Shown here: positions 40,503 through 52,599 of the stretch, piece after piece
How positions within the stretch are numbered: the stretch's first letter is position 1
Layout of the letters: the number at the start of each line of letters is the position of its first letter
Notes under the pieces: generated by a model
Databases searched by the model: none
What the model saw: only the letters and a program-made list of their open reading frames with translations
What the model was told of the DNA's origin: nothing
Translations under genes and position numbers: made by a program
Source: Calliopsis andreniformis
Lineage: Eukaryota > Arthropoda > Insecta > Hymenoptera > Andrenidae
DNA length: 64,000 nt
Reading direction: 5' to 3'
Assembly (NCBI RefSeq): GCF_051401765.1
Contig: NW_027480533.1
Location: 744,001 to 808,000 of the forward strand

Positions 40503-40538
40503 TCCTCAATCTTCAATCCTCAATCCTCAATCCTCAAT

Positions 40539-41849
40539 ATTCAACCATCAATCCTCAATTCTCAATACTCAATAGAATATCCTGAATTCTCAGGATTCTA
40601 TAATCAAACCTCAATCCTCAACCCTCAGCCCTCATCCTCCATCATCAATCCTCAATCCTCAATCCCCAATCATCAAACCTCAATACTCAATCTTCAATCC
40701 TCAATCCTCATTCCTCAATCCTCAATCCTCAATCCTCAGTCATAAATACTCAATCAACAACCCTCAATCCTCATTCCTCAAACCTCAATCCTCAACCCTC
40801 AGTCCTCATCCTCAATTCTCAATTCTCAATTCTCAACCCTCAATCCTCAATCCTCAATCTTCACTCCTCAATAATCAATCTCCAATCCTAAATCGTCAAT
40901 CCCCAACCTTCAATCCTTAATCCTCAATCTTCAATCCTCAATACGCAATCTTCAATCCTCAATGCTCAATCCTCAATCCTCAATCCTCAGTACTCAATCC
41001 AAAATCCTCAATCCTCAAACCTCAATCCTCAATCGTCAGTCCTCGTCCTCAATCCTCAACACTCAATCCTCAATCCTCAATCTTCAATCATCAATACTCA
41101 GTCTTCAATACTCAATCATCAATCTTCAATCCTCAATCCTCAATTCTCACTCTCCAATACTCAATCCTCAATCGTCAATCCTCAATCCTCAATCCTCAAT
41201 CTTCAATCCTCAATACTCAATCTTCAGTCCTCAATCCTCAATCCTCAATCCTCAATGCTCAATCCTCAACCCTCAATCCTCAACCCTCAACCTTCAATCC
41301 TCAATACTCAATCTGCAATCCTCAATCCTCAATCCTCAATCCTCAATCCTCAATCCTCAATCTTTAATCCACAATCCACAATCCTCAATCCTCAATCCTC
41401 AATCCTCAATCTTTAATCCTCAACACTCAATCATCAATCCTCAATCCTCAGTCCTCAATCCTCAATCCTCAATTCTCACTCCTCAATCTTCAATCCTCAA
41501 TCCTCAATTCTCACTCCTCAATACTCAATCCTCAATCGTCAATCATCAATCCCCAAACCTCAATCTTCAAACCTCAATCCTCAATCCTCAATCCTCAAAC
41601 CTCAATCCTCAATCCTCAATCTTCAATCCTCAATCCTCAATCCTGAATCCCCAATCCTCAATTTTCAATCCTCAATACGCAATCTTCAATCCTCAATGCT
41701 CAATCCTCAATCCTCAATCCTCAGTCCTCAATCCACAATCCTCAATCCTCAAACCTCAACCCTCAGTCGTCAGTCCTCGTCCTCAATCCTCAACACTCAA
41801 TCCTCAATCCTCAATCTTCAATCATCAGTTCTCAGTCTTCAATCCTCAA
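40539..41849 (+). repeat. Triplicated block VII, copy 2
   Basis: It begins abruptly at about 40539 inside AATATTCAACCATC, directly after sequence of the 26-kb type, and then follows copies 1 and 3 through C (40575). Offset to copy 3 is 3745 bp. The left edge is a visible junction of the mosaic. Confidence 0.86.
40575..40673 (+). repeat. Module C copy at 40.6 kb (hairpin allele)
   Basis: 99 bp with the perfect inverted repeat, 643 bp after a CTGGAT-allele copy. The neighbours therefore came from different source blocks. Confidence 0.9.
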
Positions 41850-44058
41850 TCATCAATCTTCAATCCTCAATCCTCAATTCTCACTCTCCAATACTCAATC
41901 CTCAATCGTCAATCCTCAATCCTCAACCCTCAACCTTCAATCCTCAATACTCAATCTGCAATCCTCAATCCTCAATCCTCAATCCTCAATCCTCAGTCCT
42001 CAATCTTCAATCCTCAATCCTCAATCCTCAATCCTCAATCCTCAATCTTCAATCCTCAATACTCAATCATCAGTCCTCAATCCTCAATCCTCAATCCTCA
42101 ATGCTCAATCCTCAATCCTCAACCGTCAACATTCAATCCTCAATACTCAATCTGCAATCCTCAATCCTCAATCCTCAATCCTCAATCCTCAATCCTCAAT
42201 CTTCAATCCTCAATCCTCAATCCTCAATCCTCAATCCTCAGTCTTTAATCCTCAATAATCAGTCTTCAATTCCCAATACTCAGTCCTCAATCCTCAATCC
42301 TCAATCTTCAATCCTCAATACTCAATCTTCAATCCTCAATACTCAATACTCAATCCTCAATCCACATTCTTCAATCCTCATTTTTCAATCCTCAATGCCC
42401 AATCCTCAATCTTCAATCCTGCATCCTCAATCCTCAGTTCGCAATCCACAATCCTCAATCCTCAGATCTCAGGCATCAATACTCAACCCTCAGTCCTCGT
42501 CCTCAACCTACAACCCTCAATCCTCAATCCTCAATCTTCATTCATCAATATTCAACCTTCAATCCTCAATCCTCATTCCTCAATCCTCAATCCTCAATCC
42601 TCAATGTTCAATCCTCAACTCCCAATCCTCAATCCTCTATCTTCAATCATCAATACTCAACCTTCAATCCTCAATCCTCAATCTTCAATCCTCAATCCTC
42701 AATTCTCACTCCTCAATCTTCAATCCTCAATCCTCAATTCTCACTCCTCAATACTCAATCCTCAATCGTCAATCATCAATCCCCAAACCTCAATCTTCAA
42801 GCCTCAATCCTCAATCCTCACTCCTCAATCCTCAATCTTCAATCCTCAATACTCAATCTTCAATCCTCAATCCTCAATCCTTAATCCTCAATCCTCAATG
42901 CTCAATCCTCAATCTTCAATCCTCAATACTCAATCTTCAATCCTCAATCCTCAATCCTCAATCCTCAATCCTCAATGCTCAATCCTCAAACCTCAATCTT
43001 CACTCCTCAATAATCAATCTCCAATACTAAATCGTCAATCCCCAACCTTCAATCCTTAATCCTCAATCTTCAATCCTCAATACGCAATCTTCAATCCTCA
43101 ATGCTCAATCCTCAATCCTCAATCCTCAGTACTCAATCCACAATCCTCAATCCTCAAACCTCAATACTCAATCGTCAGTCCTCGTCCTCAATCCTCAACA
43201 CTCAATCCTCAATCCTCAATCTTCAATCATCAATACTCAGTCTTCAATACTCAATCATCAATCTTCAATCCTCAATCCTCAATTCTCACTCTCCAATACT
43301 CAATCCTCAATCGTCAATCCTCAATCCTCAATCCTCAATCTTCAATCCTCAATACTCAATCTTCAGTCCTCAATCCTCAATCCTCAATCCTCAATGCTCA
43401 ATCCTCAATCCTCAATCCTCAACCCTCAACCTTCAATCCTCAATACTCAATCTGCAATCCTCAATCCTCAATCCTCAATCCTCAATCCTCAATCCTCAAT
43501 CTTCAATCATCAATACTCTGTCATCAATACTCAATCATCAATCTTCAATCCTCAATCCTCAATTCTCACTCTCCAATACTCAATCCTCAATCGTCAATCC
43601 TCAATCCTCAATCCTCAATCTTCAATCCTCAATACTCAATCTTCAGTCCTCAATCCTCAATCCTCAATCCTCAATGCTCAATCCTCAATCCTCAATCCTC
43701 AACCCTCAACCTTCAATCCTCAATACTCAATCTGCAATCCTCAATCCTCAATCCTCAATCCTCAATCCTCAATCCTCAATCTTTAATCCACAATCCACAA
43801 TCCTCAATCCTCAATCCTCAATCCTCAATCTTTAATCCTCAACACTCAATCTTCAATCCTCAATCCTCAGTCCTCAATCCTCAATCCTCAATTCTCACTC
43901 CTCAATCTTCAATCCTCAATCCTCAATTCTCACTCCTCAATACTCAATCCTCAATCGTCAATCATCAATCCCCAAACCTCAATCTTCAAACCTCAATCCT
44001 CAATCCTCAATCCTCAATCCTCAATCCTCAATCCTCAATCCTCAATCCTCAATCCTCA

Positions 44059-45594
44059 ATGCTCAATCCTCAATCCTCAATCTTCAATAATCAATACTCT
44101 ATCTTCAATCCTCAATCCTCAATCCTCAACCCTCAGACCTCATCGTCAATCCTCAATTCTCATTCCTCAATCCTCAATCTTGAGTCCTCAATACTCAATG
44201 TGCAATCCTCAGTCCTCAGTCCTCAAACCTCAATTCTGAATCCTCAATACTCAACCTTCAATCCTCAATCCTCAGTCCTCAATATTCAACCATCAATCCT
44301 CAATTCTCAATACTCAATAGAATATCCTGAATTCTCAGGATTCTATAATCAAACCTCAATCCTCAACCCTCAGCCCTCATCCTCCATCATCAATCCTCAA
44401 TCCTCAATCCCCAATCATCAAACCTCAATACTCAATCTTCAATCCTCAATCCTCATTCCTCAATCCTCAATCCTCAATCCTCAGTCATAAATACTCAATC
44501 TACAACCCTCAATCCTCATTCCTCAAACCTCAATCCTCAACCCTCAGTCCTCATCCTCAATTCTCAATTCTCAATTCTCAACCCTCAATCCTCAATCCTC
44601 AATCTTCACTCCTCAATAATCAATCTCCAATCCTAAATCGTCAATCCCCAACCTTCAATCCTTAATCCTCAATCTTCAATCCTCAATACGCAATCTTCAA
44701 TCCTCAATGCTCAATCCTCAATCCTCAATCCTCAGTACTCAATCCAAAATCCTCAATCCTCAAACCTCAATCCTCAATCGTCAGTCCTCGTCCTCAATCC
44801 TCAACACTCAATCCTCAATCCTCAATCTTCAATCATCAATACTCAGTCTTCAATACTCAATCATCAATCTTCAATCCTCAATCCTCAATTCTCACTCTCC
44901 AATACTCAATCCTCAATCGTCAATCCTCAATCCTCTATCCTCAATCTTCAATCCTCAATACTCAATCTTCAGTCCTCAATCCTCAATCCTCAATCCTCAA
45001 TGCTCAATCCTCAACCCTCAATCCTCAACCCTCAACCTTCAATCCTCAATACTCAATCTGCAATCCTCAATCCTCAATCCTCAATCCTCAATCCTCAATC
45101 CTCAATCTTTAATCCACAATCCACAATCCTCAATCCTCAATCCTCAATCCTCAATCTTTAATCCTCAACACTCAATCTTCATTCCTCAATCCTCAGTCCT
45201 CAATCCTCAATCCTCAATTCTCACTCCTCAATCTTCAATCCTCAATCCTCAATTCTCACTCCTCAATACTCAATCCTCAATCGTCAATCATCAATCCCCA
45301 AACCTCAATCTTCAAACCTCAATCCTCAATCCTCAATCCTCAAACCTCAATCCTCAATCCTCAATCTTCAATCCTCAATCCTCAATCCTGAATCCCCAAT
45401 CCTCAATTTTCAATCCTCAATACGCAATCTTCAATCCTCAATGCTCAATCCTCAATCCTCAATCCTCAGTCCTCAATCCACAATCCTCAATCCTCAAACC
45501 TCAATCCTCAGTCGTCAGTCCTCGTCCTCAATCCTCAACACTCAATCCTCAATCCTCAATCTTCAATCATCAATACTCAGTCTTCAATCCTCAA
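44059..45594 (+). repeat. Triplicated block VII, copy 3
   Basis: It contains C (44320). It shares an ATACTCTATCTTC string at about 44094 with copy 1 (about 35633), which groups these two; copy 2 starts to the right of this mark. Confidence 0.86.
44320..44418 (+). repeat. Module C copy at 44.3 kb (hairpin allele)
   Basis: 99 bp with the perfect inverted repeat. Member of block VII copy 3. Confidence 0.9.
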
Positions 45595-46508
45595 TCATCA
45601 ATCTTCAATCCTCAATCCTCAATTCTCACTCTCCAATACTCAATCCTCAATCGTCAATCCTCAATCCTCAACCCTCAACCTTCAATCCTCAATACTCAAT
45701 CTGCAATCCTCAATCCTCAATCCTCAATCCTCAATCCTCAGTCCTCAATCTTCAATCCTCAATCCTCAATCCTCAATCCTCAATCCTCAATCCTCAATCT
45801 TCAATCCTCAATAATCAATCATCAGTCCTCAATCCTCAATCCTCAATCCTCAATGCTCAATCCTCAATCCTCAATCCTCAACACTCAACCTTCAGTCCTC
45901 AATACTCAATCTGCAATCCTCAATCCTCAATCCTCAATCCTCAATCCTCAATCCTCAATCTTCAATCCACAGTCCTCAATCCTCAATCCTCGATCCTCAA
46001 TCTTTAATCCTCAACACTCAATCTTCAATCCTCAATCCTCAGTCCTCAATCCTCAATCCCCAATCTTCAATCCTCAATACTCAATCTTCAATCCTCAATC
46101 CTCAATACTCAATCCTCAATCCACACTCTTCAATCCTCATTCTTCAATCCTCAATACCCAATCCTCAATCTTCAATCCTCAATCCTCAATCCACAGTTCG
46201 CAATCCTCAATCCTCAATCCTCAGATCTCAGGCATCAATACTCAACCCACAGTCCTCGTCCTCAATCCACAACCCTCAATCCTCAATCCTCAATCTTCAT
46301 TCATCAATATTCAACCTTCAATCCTCAATCCTCATTCCTCAATCCTCAATCCTCAATCCTCAATGATCAATCCTCAACACCCAATCCTCAATCTTCAATC
46401 CTCAATCCTCAGTCCTCAATCCTCAATCCTCAATCCTCAATCCTCTGTCCTCAAACCTCAATCCTGAATCCTCAATTCTGAATCCTCAAGCTTCAGCCCT
46501 CAGTCCTC

Positions 46509-46643
46509 AACAATCAGTTGTCAATCCTCAATCCTCAATAGAATATCATCAATTCACAGTTTTCAATACTCAATACTCAATCTGCAATCTTCAAACCTCT
46601 ATCCACAAACATCAATTCTCATCACTCAACCCTCAACACTCCG
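46509..46643 (+). repeat. Module B copy B16
   Basis: 135 bp. AACACTCCG subfamily, 13,362 bp after B11. The next B module starts only 180 bp later. Confidence 0.88.
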
Positions 46644-46822
46644 TCCCCAATCCTCAATCTTCAATCCTCAATCCTCAATCCTCAATCCCCAATCCTCAAT
46701 TTTCTATCCTCAATACGCAATCTTCAATCCTCAATGCTCAGTCCTCAATCCTCAATCCTCAGTCCTCAATCCACAATCCTCAATCCTCAAACCTCAATCC
46801 TCAATCGTCAGTCCTCGTCCTC

Positions 46823-46957
46823 AACAATCAGTTGTCATTCCTCAGTCCTCGATAGAGTGTCCTCAGTTCACAGCTTTCAATACTCAATACTCAATCTGCA
46901 ATCGTCCAAACTGTATCCACAAACATCAATTTTCATCACTCAACCCTCAGCACTCAG
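46823..46957 (+). repeat. Module B copy B17
   Basis: 135 bp. CTCGATAGAGTGTCCTCAG is a degraded form of the B4/B10/B19 subfamily mark. It follows directly on TCAGTCCTCGTCCTC without the usual CCTGAATCC leader, so its left edge looks like a junction. Confidence 0.86.
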
Positions 46958-47588
46958 TCCTCGATATTCAATCCTCAATCCTCAATTCTCAATCCTCAAT
47001 CCTCAATGCTCAATCCTCAATCCTCAATCCTCAATCTTCAGTCCTCAATCCTCAATTCTCACTCCTCAATCTTCAATCCTCAATCCTCAATTCTCACTCC
47101 TCAATACTCAACCCTCAATCGTCAATCATCAATCCCCAAACCTCAATCTTCAAACCTCAATCCTCAATCCTCAATCCTCAATCCTCAATCTTATATCCTC
47201 AATACTCAATCTTCAATCCTCAATCCTCAATCCTTAATCCTCAATCCTCAATGCTCAATCCTCAATCTTCAATCCTCAATACTCAATCTTCAATCCTCAA
47301 TCCTCAATCCTCAATCCTCAATCCTCAATGCTCAATCCTCAATCCTCAATCTTCAATCATCAATACTCAATCTTCAATCCTCAATCCTCAATCCTCAACC
47401 ATCAGACCTCATCGTCAATCCTCAATTCTCAATCCTCAATCCTCAATCTTGAGTACTCAATACTCAATGTGCAATCCTCAGTCCTCAGTCCTCAAACCTC
47501 AATTCTGAATCCTCAATACTCAATCTTCAATCCCCAATCCTCAGTCCTCAATACTCAACCATCAATCCTCAATTCTCAATACTCAATA

Positions 47589-47620
47589 GAATATCCTGAA
47601 TTCTCTGGATTCTATAATCA
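47589..47620 (+). repeat. Truncated module C at 47.6 kb (CTGGAT allele)
   Basis: It begins normally through TCTGGATTCTATAATC but then passes straight into plain heptamers, with no CCTCAGCCCTCATCC part. About two thirds of the module is missing, so this marks a deletion or recombination junction. Confidence 0.85.
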
Positions 47621-49133
47621 ATCCTCAATCATCAATCCTCAGTCCTCAATCCTCAATTCTCAATAATCCAACCTCAATCCTCAACCGTCAGTCCTCGTCC
47701 TCAATCCTCAAACCTCAATCCTCAATCCTCATTCTTCAATCCTCAATCCTCAATCCTGAATCCCCAATCCTCAATTTTCAATCCTCAATACGCAATCTTC
47801 AATCCTCAATGCTCAATCCTCAATCCTCAATCCTCAGTACTCAATCCACAATCCTCAATCCTCAAACCTCAATCCTCAATCGTCAGTCCTCGTCCTCAAT
47901 CCTCAACACTCAATCCTCAATCCTCAATCTTCAATCATCAATACACAATCTTCAATCCTCAATCCTCAATACTCAATCCTCAATCCACATTCTTCAATCC
48001 TCATTCTTCAATCCTCAATGCCCAATCCTCAATCTTCAATCCTGCATCCTCAATCCTCAGTTCGCAATCCACAATCCTCAATCCTCAGATCTCAGGCATC
48101 AATTTCTCAACCCTCAGTCCTCGTCCTCAACCTACAACCCTCAATCCTCAATCCTCAATCTTCATTCATCAATATTCAACCTTCAATCCTCAATCCTCAT
48201 TCCTCAATCCTCAAACCTCAATCCTCAATGTTCAGTCCTCAACTCCCAATCCTCAATCCTCTATCTTCAATCATCAATACTCAACCTTCAATCCTCAATC
48301 CTCATTCCTCAAACCTCAATCGTCAACCCTCAGTCCTCATCCTCAATTCTCAATTCTCAATTCTCAACCCTCAATCCTCAATCCTCAACCTTCACTCCTC
48401 AATAATCTATCTCCAATCCTAAATCGTCAATCCCCAACTTTCAATCCTTAATCCTCAATCTTCAATTCTCAATGCTCAATCCTCAATCCTCAATCCTCAG
48501 TCCTCAATCCTCAATCCTCAATAATCCAACCTCAATCCTCAACCGTCAGTCCTCGTCCTCAATCCTCAAACCTCAATACTCAATCCTCAATCTTCAATCC
48601 TCAATCCTCAATCCTGAATCCCCAATCCTCAATTTTCAATCCTCAATACGCAATCTTCAATCCTCAATGCTCAATCCTCAATCCTCAATCCTCAGTACTC
48701 AATCCACAATCCTCAATCCTCAAACCTCAATCCTCAATCGTCAGTCCTCGTCCTCAATCCTCAACACTCAATCCTCAATCCTCAATCTTCAATCATCAAT
48801 TCTCAGTCTTCAATACTCAATCATCAATCTTCAATCCTCAATCCTCAATTCTCACTCTCCAATACTCAATCCTCAATCGTCAATCCTCAATCCTCAATCC
48901 TCAATCTTCAACCCTCAATACTCAATCTTCAGTCCTCAATCCTCAATCATCAATCCTCAATGCTCAATCCTCAATCCTCAATCCTCAACCCTCAACCTTC
49001 AATCCTCAATACTCAATCTGCAATCCTCAATCCTCAATCCTCAATCCTCAATCCTCAATCCTCAATCCTCAGTCCTTAAACATCAAACCTGAATCCTCAA
49101 TACTGAATCCTCAATCTTCAGACCTCAGTCATC

Positions 49134-49268
49134 AACAATCAGTTGTCAATTCTTAATCCTCAATAGAATATCATCAATTCACAGTTTTCCATACACATTA
49201 CTCAGTCCGCAATCTTCAAATCTCTATTCACAAACATCAATTCTCATCACTCAACCCTCAACACTCAG
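49134..49268 (+). repeat. Module B copy B18, chimeric
   Basis: 135 bp. The left part, including AATTCTTAATCC, is of B5 type. The right part, with CCATACACATTACTCAG and TCTATTCAC, is of B9/B12 type. The switch lies within a shared stretch at about 49162-49188. Confidence 0.88.
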
Positions 49269-49675
49269 TCCTCAATGTTCAATCCTCAATCCTCAATTCT
49301 CAATCTTCGATCCACAATACTGAATCTTCAATCCTCAATCCTCAATCCTCAATCCTCAATCCTCACTCCTCATTCTTCAAACCTCAATACCCAATCCTGA
49401 ATCTTCAATCCTCAATCCTCAATCCTCAATCCTCAATCCTCAATCCTCAATCCTCAATCCTCAGACGACAAACATCAATATTCAACCCTCAGTCCTCGTC
49501 CACAATCCACAAACCTCAATCCTCAATCCTCAGTCTTCAATCATCAATACTCAATCTTCAATTCTCAATCCTCAATCCTCAATCCTCAATCCTCAATCCT
49601 CAATATTCAACACACAACCGTCAACCATCAATCCTCAATACTCAACCATCAATCCTCAATTCTCAATGCTCAATA

Positions 49676-49762
49676 GAATATCCTGAATTCTCATGTTTCA
49701 ATACTCAATCCACAAAATTCAATAATCAAATCTCAAACCTCAAACATCAATTCTAAACACTC
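49676..49762 (+). repeat. Variant module C' at 49.7 kb
   Basis: C' form with CTCATGTTTCAATAC. Member of block IV copy 3. Plain heptamers follow directly after TCTAAACACTC. Confidence 0.85.
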
Positions 49763-49888
49763 AATCCTCAATCCTCAATCCTCAAGCGTCAACCCTCAAT
49801 CCTCAATCTTCAATCCTCAATCCTCAGTCCTCAAACCTCAATTCTGAATCCTCAATCCTGAATCCTCAATCTTCAGCCCTCAGTCCTC

Positions 49889-50023
49889 AACAATCAGTTG
49901 TCATTCCTCAGTCCTCGATAGAATATCCTCAGTTCACGGCTTTCAATACTCAATACTCAATCTGCAATCGTCCAACCAGTATCCACAAACATCAATTTAC
50001 ATCACTCAACCCTCAGCACTCAG
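49889..50023 (+). repeat. Module B copy B19
   Basis: 135 bp. CTCGATAGAATATCCTCAG subfamily, with CACGGCTTTC and GTCCAACCAGTATCC. Partner of B10 in block IV. Confidence 0.88.
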
Positions 50024-51255
50024 TCCTCGATATTCAATCCTCAATCCTCAATTCTCAATCCTCAACCCTCAATGCTCAATCCTCAATCCTCAATCCTCAA
50101 CCCTCAACCTTCAATCCTCAATACTCAATCTGCAATCCTCAATCCTCAATCCTCAATCCTCAATCCTCAATCCTCAATCTTCAATCCTCAATCCTCAATC
50201 CTCAATCCTCAATCCTCAGTCTTTAATCCTCAATAATCAATCTTCAATCCCCAATACTCAGTCCTCAATCCTCAATCCTCAATCTTCAATCCTCAATACT
50301 CAATCTTCAATCCTCAATACTCAATACTCAATCCTCAATCCACATTCTTCAATCCTCATTTTTCAATCCTCAATGCCCAATCCTCAATCTTCAATCCTGC
50401 ATCCTCAATCATCAGTTCGCAATCCACAATCCTCAATCCTCAGATCTCAGGCATCAATACTCAACCCTCAGTCCTCGTCCTCAACCAACAACCCTCAATC
50501 CTCAATCCTCAATCTTCATTCATCAATATTCAACCTTCAATCCTCAATCCTCATTCGTCAATCCTCAATCCTCAATCCTCAATGTTCAGTCCTCAACTCC
50601 CAATCCTCAATCCTCTATATTCAATCATCAATACTCAACCTTCAATCCTCAATCCTCAATCTTCAATCCTCAATCCTCAATTCTCACTCCTCAATCTTCA
50701 ATCCTCAATCCTCAATTCTCACTCCTCAATACTCAATCCTCAATCGTCAATCATCAATCCCCAAACCTCAATCTTCAAACCTCAATCCTCAATCCTCAGT
50801 CCTCAATCCTCAATCTTCAATCCTCAATACTCAATCTTCAATCCTCAATCCTCAATCCTCAATCCTCAATCCTCAATGCTCAATCCTCAATCTTCCATCC
50901 TCAATACTCAATCTTCAATCCTCAATCCTCAATCCTCAATCCTCAATCCTCAATGCTCAATTCTCAATCCTCAAACCTCAATCCTCAATCCTCAATGCTC
51001 AATCCTCAATCCTCAATCTTCAATCATCAATACTCAACCTTCAATCCTCAATCCTCAATCCTCAACCCTCAGACCTCATCGTCAATCCTCAATTCTCAAT
51101 CCTCAATCCTCAATCTTGAGTCCTCAATACTCCATGTGCAGTCCTCAGTCCTCAGTCCTCAAACCTCAATTCTGAATCCTCAATACTCAATCTTCAATCC
51201 CCAATCCTCAGTCCTCAATACTCAACCATCAATGCTCAATTCTCAATACTCAATA

Positions 51256-51354
51256 GAATATCCTGAATTCTCTGGATTCTATAATCAAACCTCAATCCTC
51301 AACCCTCAGCCCTCATCCTCCATCATCAATCCTCAATCCTCAATCCCCAATCAT
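51256..51354 (+). repeat. Module C copy at 51.3 kb (CTGGAT allele), last in window
   Basis: 99 bp with TCTGGAT. Member of block IV copy 3. No module C follows in the remaining 12.6 kb. Confidence 0.9.
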
Positions 51355-51431
51355 CAAACCTCAATACTCAATCTTCAATCCTCAATCCTCATTCCTCAAT
51401 CCTCAATCCTCAATTCTCAATCCTCAATCCT

Positions 51432-52204
51432 CAGTACTCAATCTTCAATCTTCAATCCTCAATACTCAATCATCAATCCTCAATTCTCACTCCTCAATCC
51501 TCAACCCTCAATCCTCAATCCTCAATCCTGAATCCTCAATCCTCAATCCTCATTCTTCAATCCTCAATACCCAATCCTCAATCTTCAGTCCTCAATCCTC
51601 GATCCTCAATCTTCAATCCTCAATCCTGAATCCTCAATCCTCAATCCTGATTCTTTAATCCTTAATACCCAAATCTCAATCTTCAATCCTCAATCCTCAA
51701 TCCTCAATTGTCTATACTCAATCCTCAGACCTCAGTCTCAAACCTCAATCCTCAGCCCTCAGCCCTCATCCTCTATCCTCAATCCTCAACCTCAATCCTC
51801 AATCTTCAATCCTCAATACTCAATCTTCAATCCTCAATCCTCAGTCCTCAAACTTCAATTCTGAATCCTCAATCCTGAATCCCCAATCTTCAGCCCTCAG
51901 ACCTCAACAATCTGTTGTCAATACTCAATCCTCTATAGAATATCCTCAATTCACAGTTTTCAATACTCAATACTCAACCTGCAATCTTCAAATCTCTATC
52001 CACAAACATCAATTCTCAAACACTCAACCATCAACACTCAGTCCTCAATGTTCAATCCTCAATCCTCAACTCTCAATCTTCAATCCTCAATACTGAATCT
52101 TCAATCCTCAATCCTCAATCCTCAATCCTCAATCCTCAGTCCCCAATCCTCAATTCTCAATCCTCAGTCCTCATTCTTCAATCCTCAATACCCAATCCTC
52201 AATC
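51432..52204 (+). repeat. Duplicated block VIII, copy 1 (offset about 5371-5373 bp)
   Basis: This block matches 56805-57575 and contains B20. The offset drops from 5373 to 5371 because B20 is one base longer, and B23 one base shorter, than the usual 135 bp. Marked by CAACAATCTGTTGTC and AATCCTCTATAGAATATC. Confidence 0.85.
51906..52041 (+). repeat. Module B copy B20
   Basis: 136 bp, one base longer than usual (CTCAAACACTC for CTCATCACTC). ACAATCTGTTGTC and CCTCTATAGAATATCC put it with B23 and B26. Confidence 0.86.
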
Positions 52205-52599
52205 TTCAATCCTCAATCCTCAATCCTCAATTCTCAATCCTCAATCCTCAGTCCTCAGAACTCAAACGTCAATCCTCAACCCTCAGCCCTCATCGTCAAT
52301 CCTCAAACCTCAATCCTCAATCCTCAATCGTCAATCCTCAATCCTCAATCTTCAATCCTCAATACTCAATCTTCAATCCTCTATCCACAATCCTCAATCC
52401 TCAATATTCAATCCTCAACACACAATTTTCAATACTCTATCAGCAATCATCATACCTCAATCCTCAATCCTCAGTCATCAATCCTCAATCTTCAATACTC
52501 AATGGTCAATCCTCAGTCCTCAATACTCAATCGTCAATACTCAGTCCTCAATCCTCAATCCTCAATCCTCGTACCTCAAACCTCAATCCTCAATCCTCA

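Larger units (their letters stand above)
49264..51364 (+). repeat. Triplicated block IV, copy 3
   Basis: Order is B18 right half, C' at 49676, B19, D at 50442 and C at 51256. Relative to copy 2 it lacks about 35 bp of AGTCCTCTCTCCTC-type sequence after C' and has gained whole heptamers elsewhere. Its left edge is a chimeric junction inside B18. Confidence 0.85.
19901..51905. repeat. Satellite domain 4: mosaic of modules B, C, C' and D
   Basis: All 17 C and C' copies and 17 of the 28 B copies fall in this 32-kb part. Module A is mostly represented by subfamily D, marked by AGATCTCAGGCAT with a TTCGCAATCC string just upstream; D anchors lie near 22263, 23464, 28449, 29864, 32861, 38237, 39055, 42464, 46223, 48087 and 50442. 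Blocks of 0.8-2.2 kb recur at offsets such as 3799, 3745, 6185-6206, 6194, 8454-8461 and about 22000 bp. No gene-like sequence is present. Confidence 0.85.

Noticed and set aside
20032..51354. TATAATC in module C as a promoter element, and GAATATCC as a factor site
   Set aside because: These are short AT-rich strings inside a repeated module with no downstream gene. Chance is sufficient.
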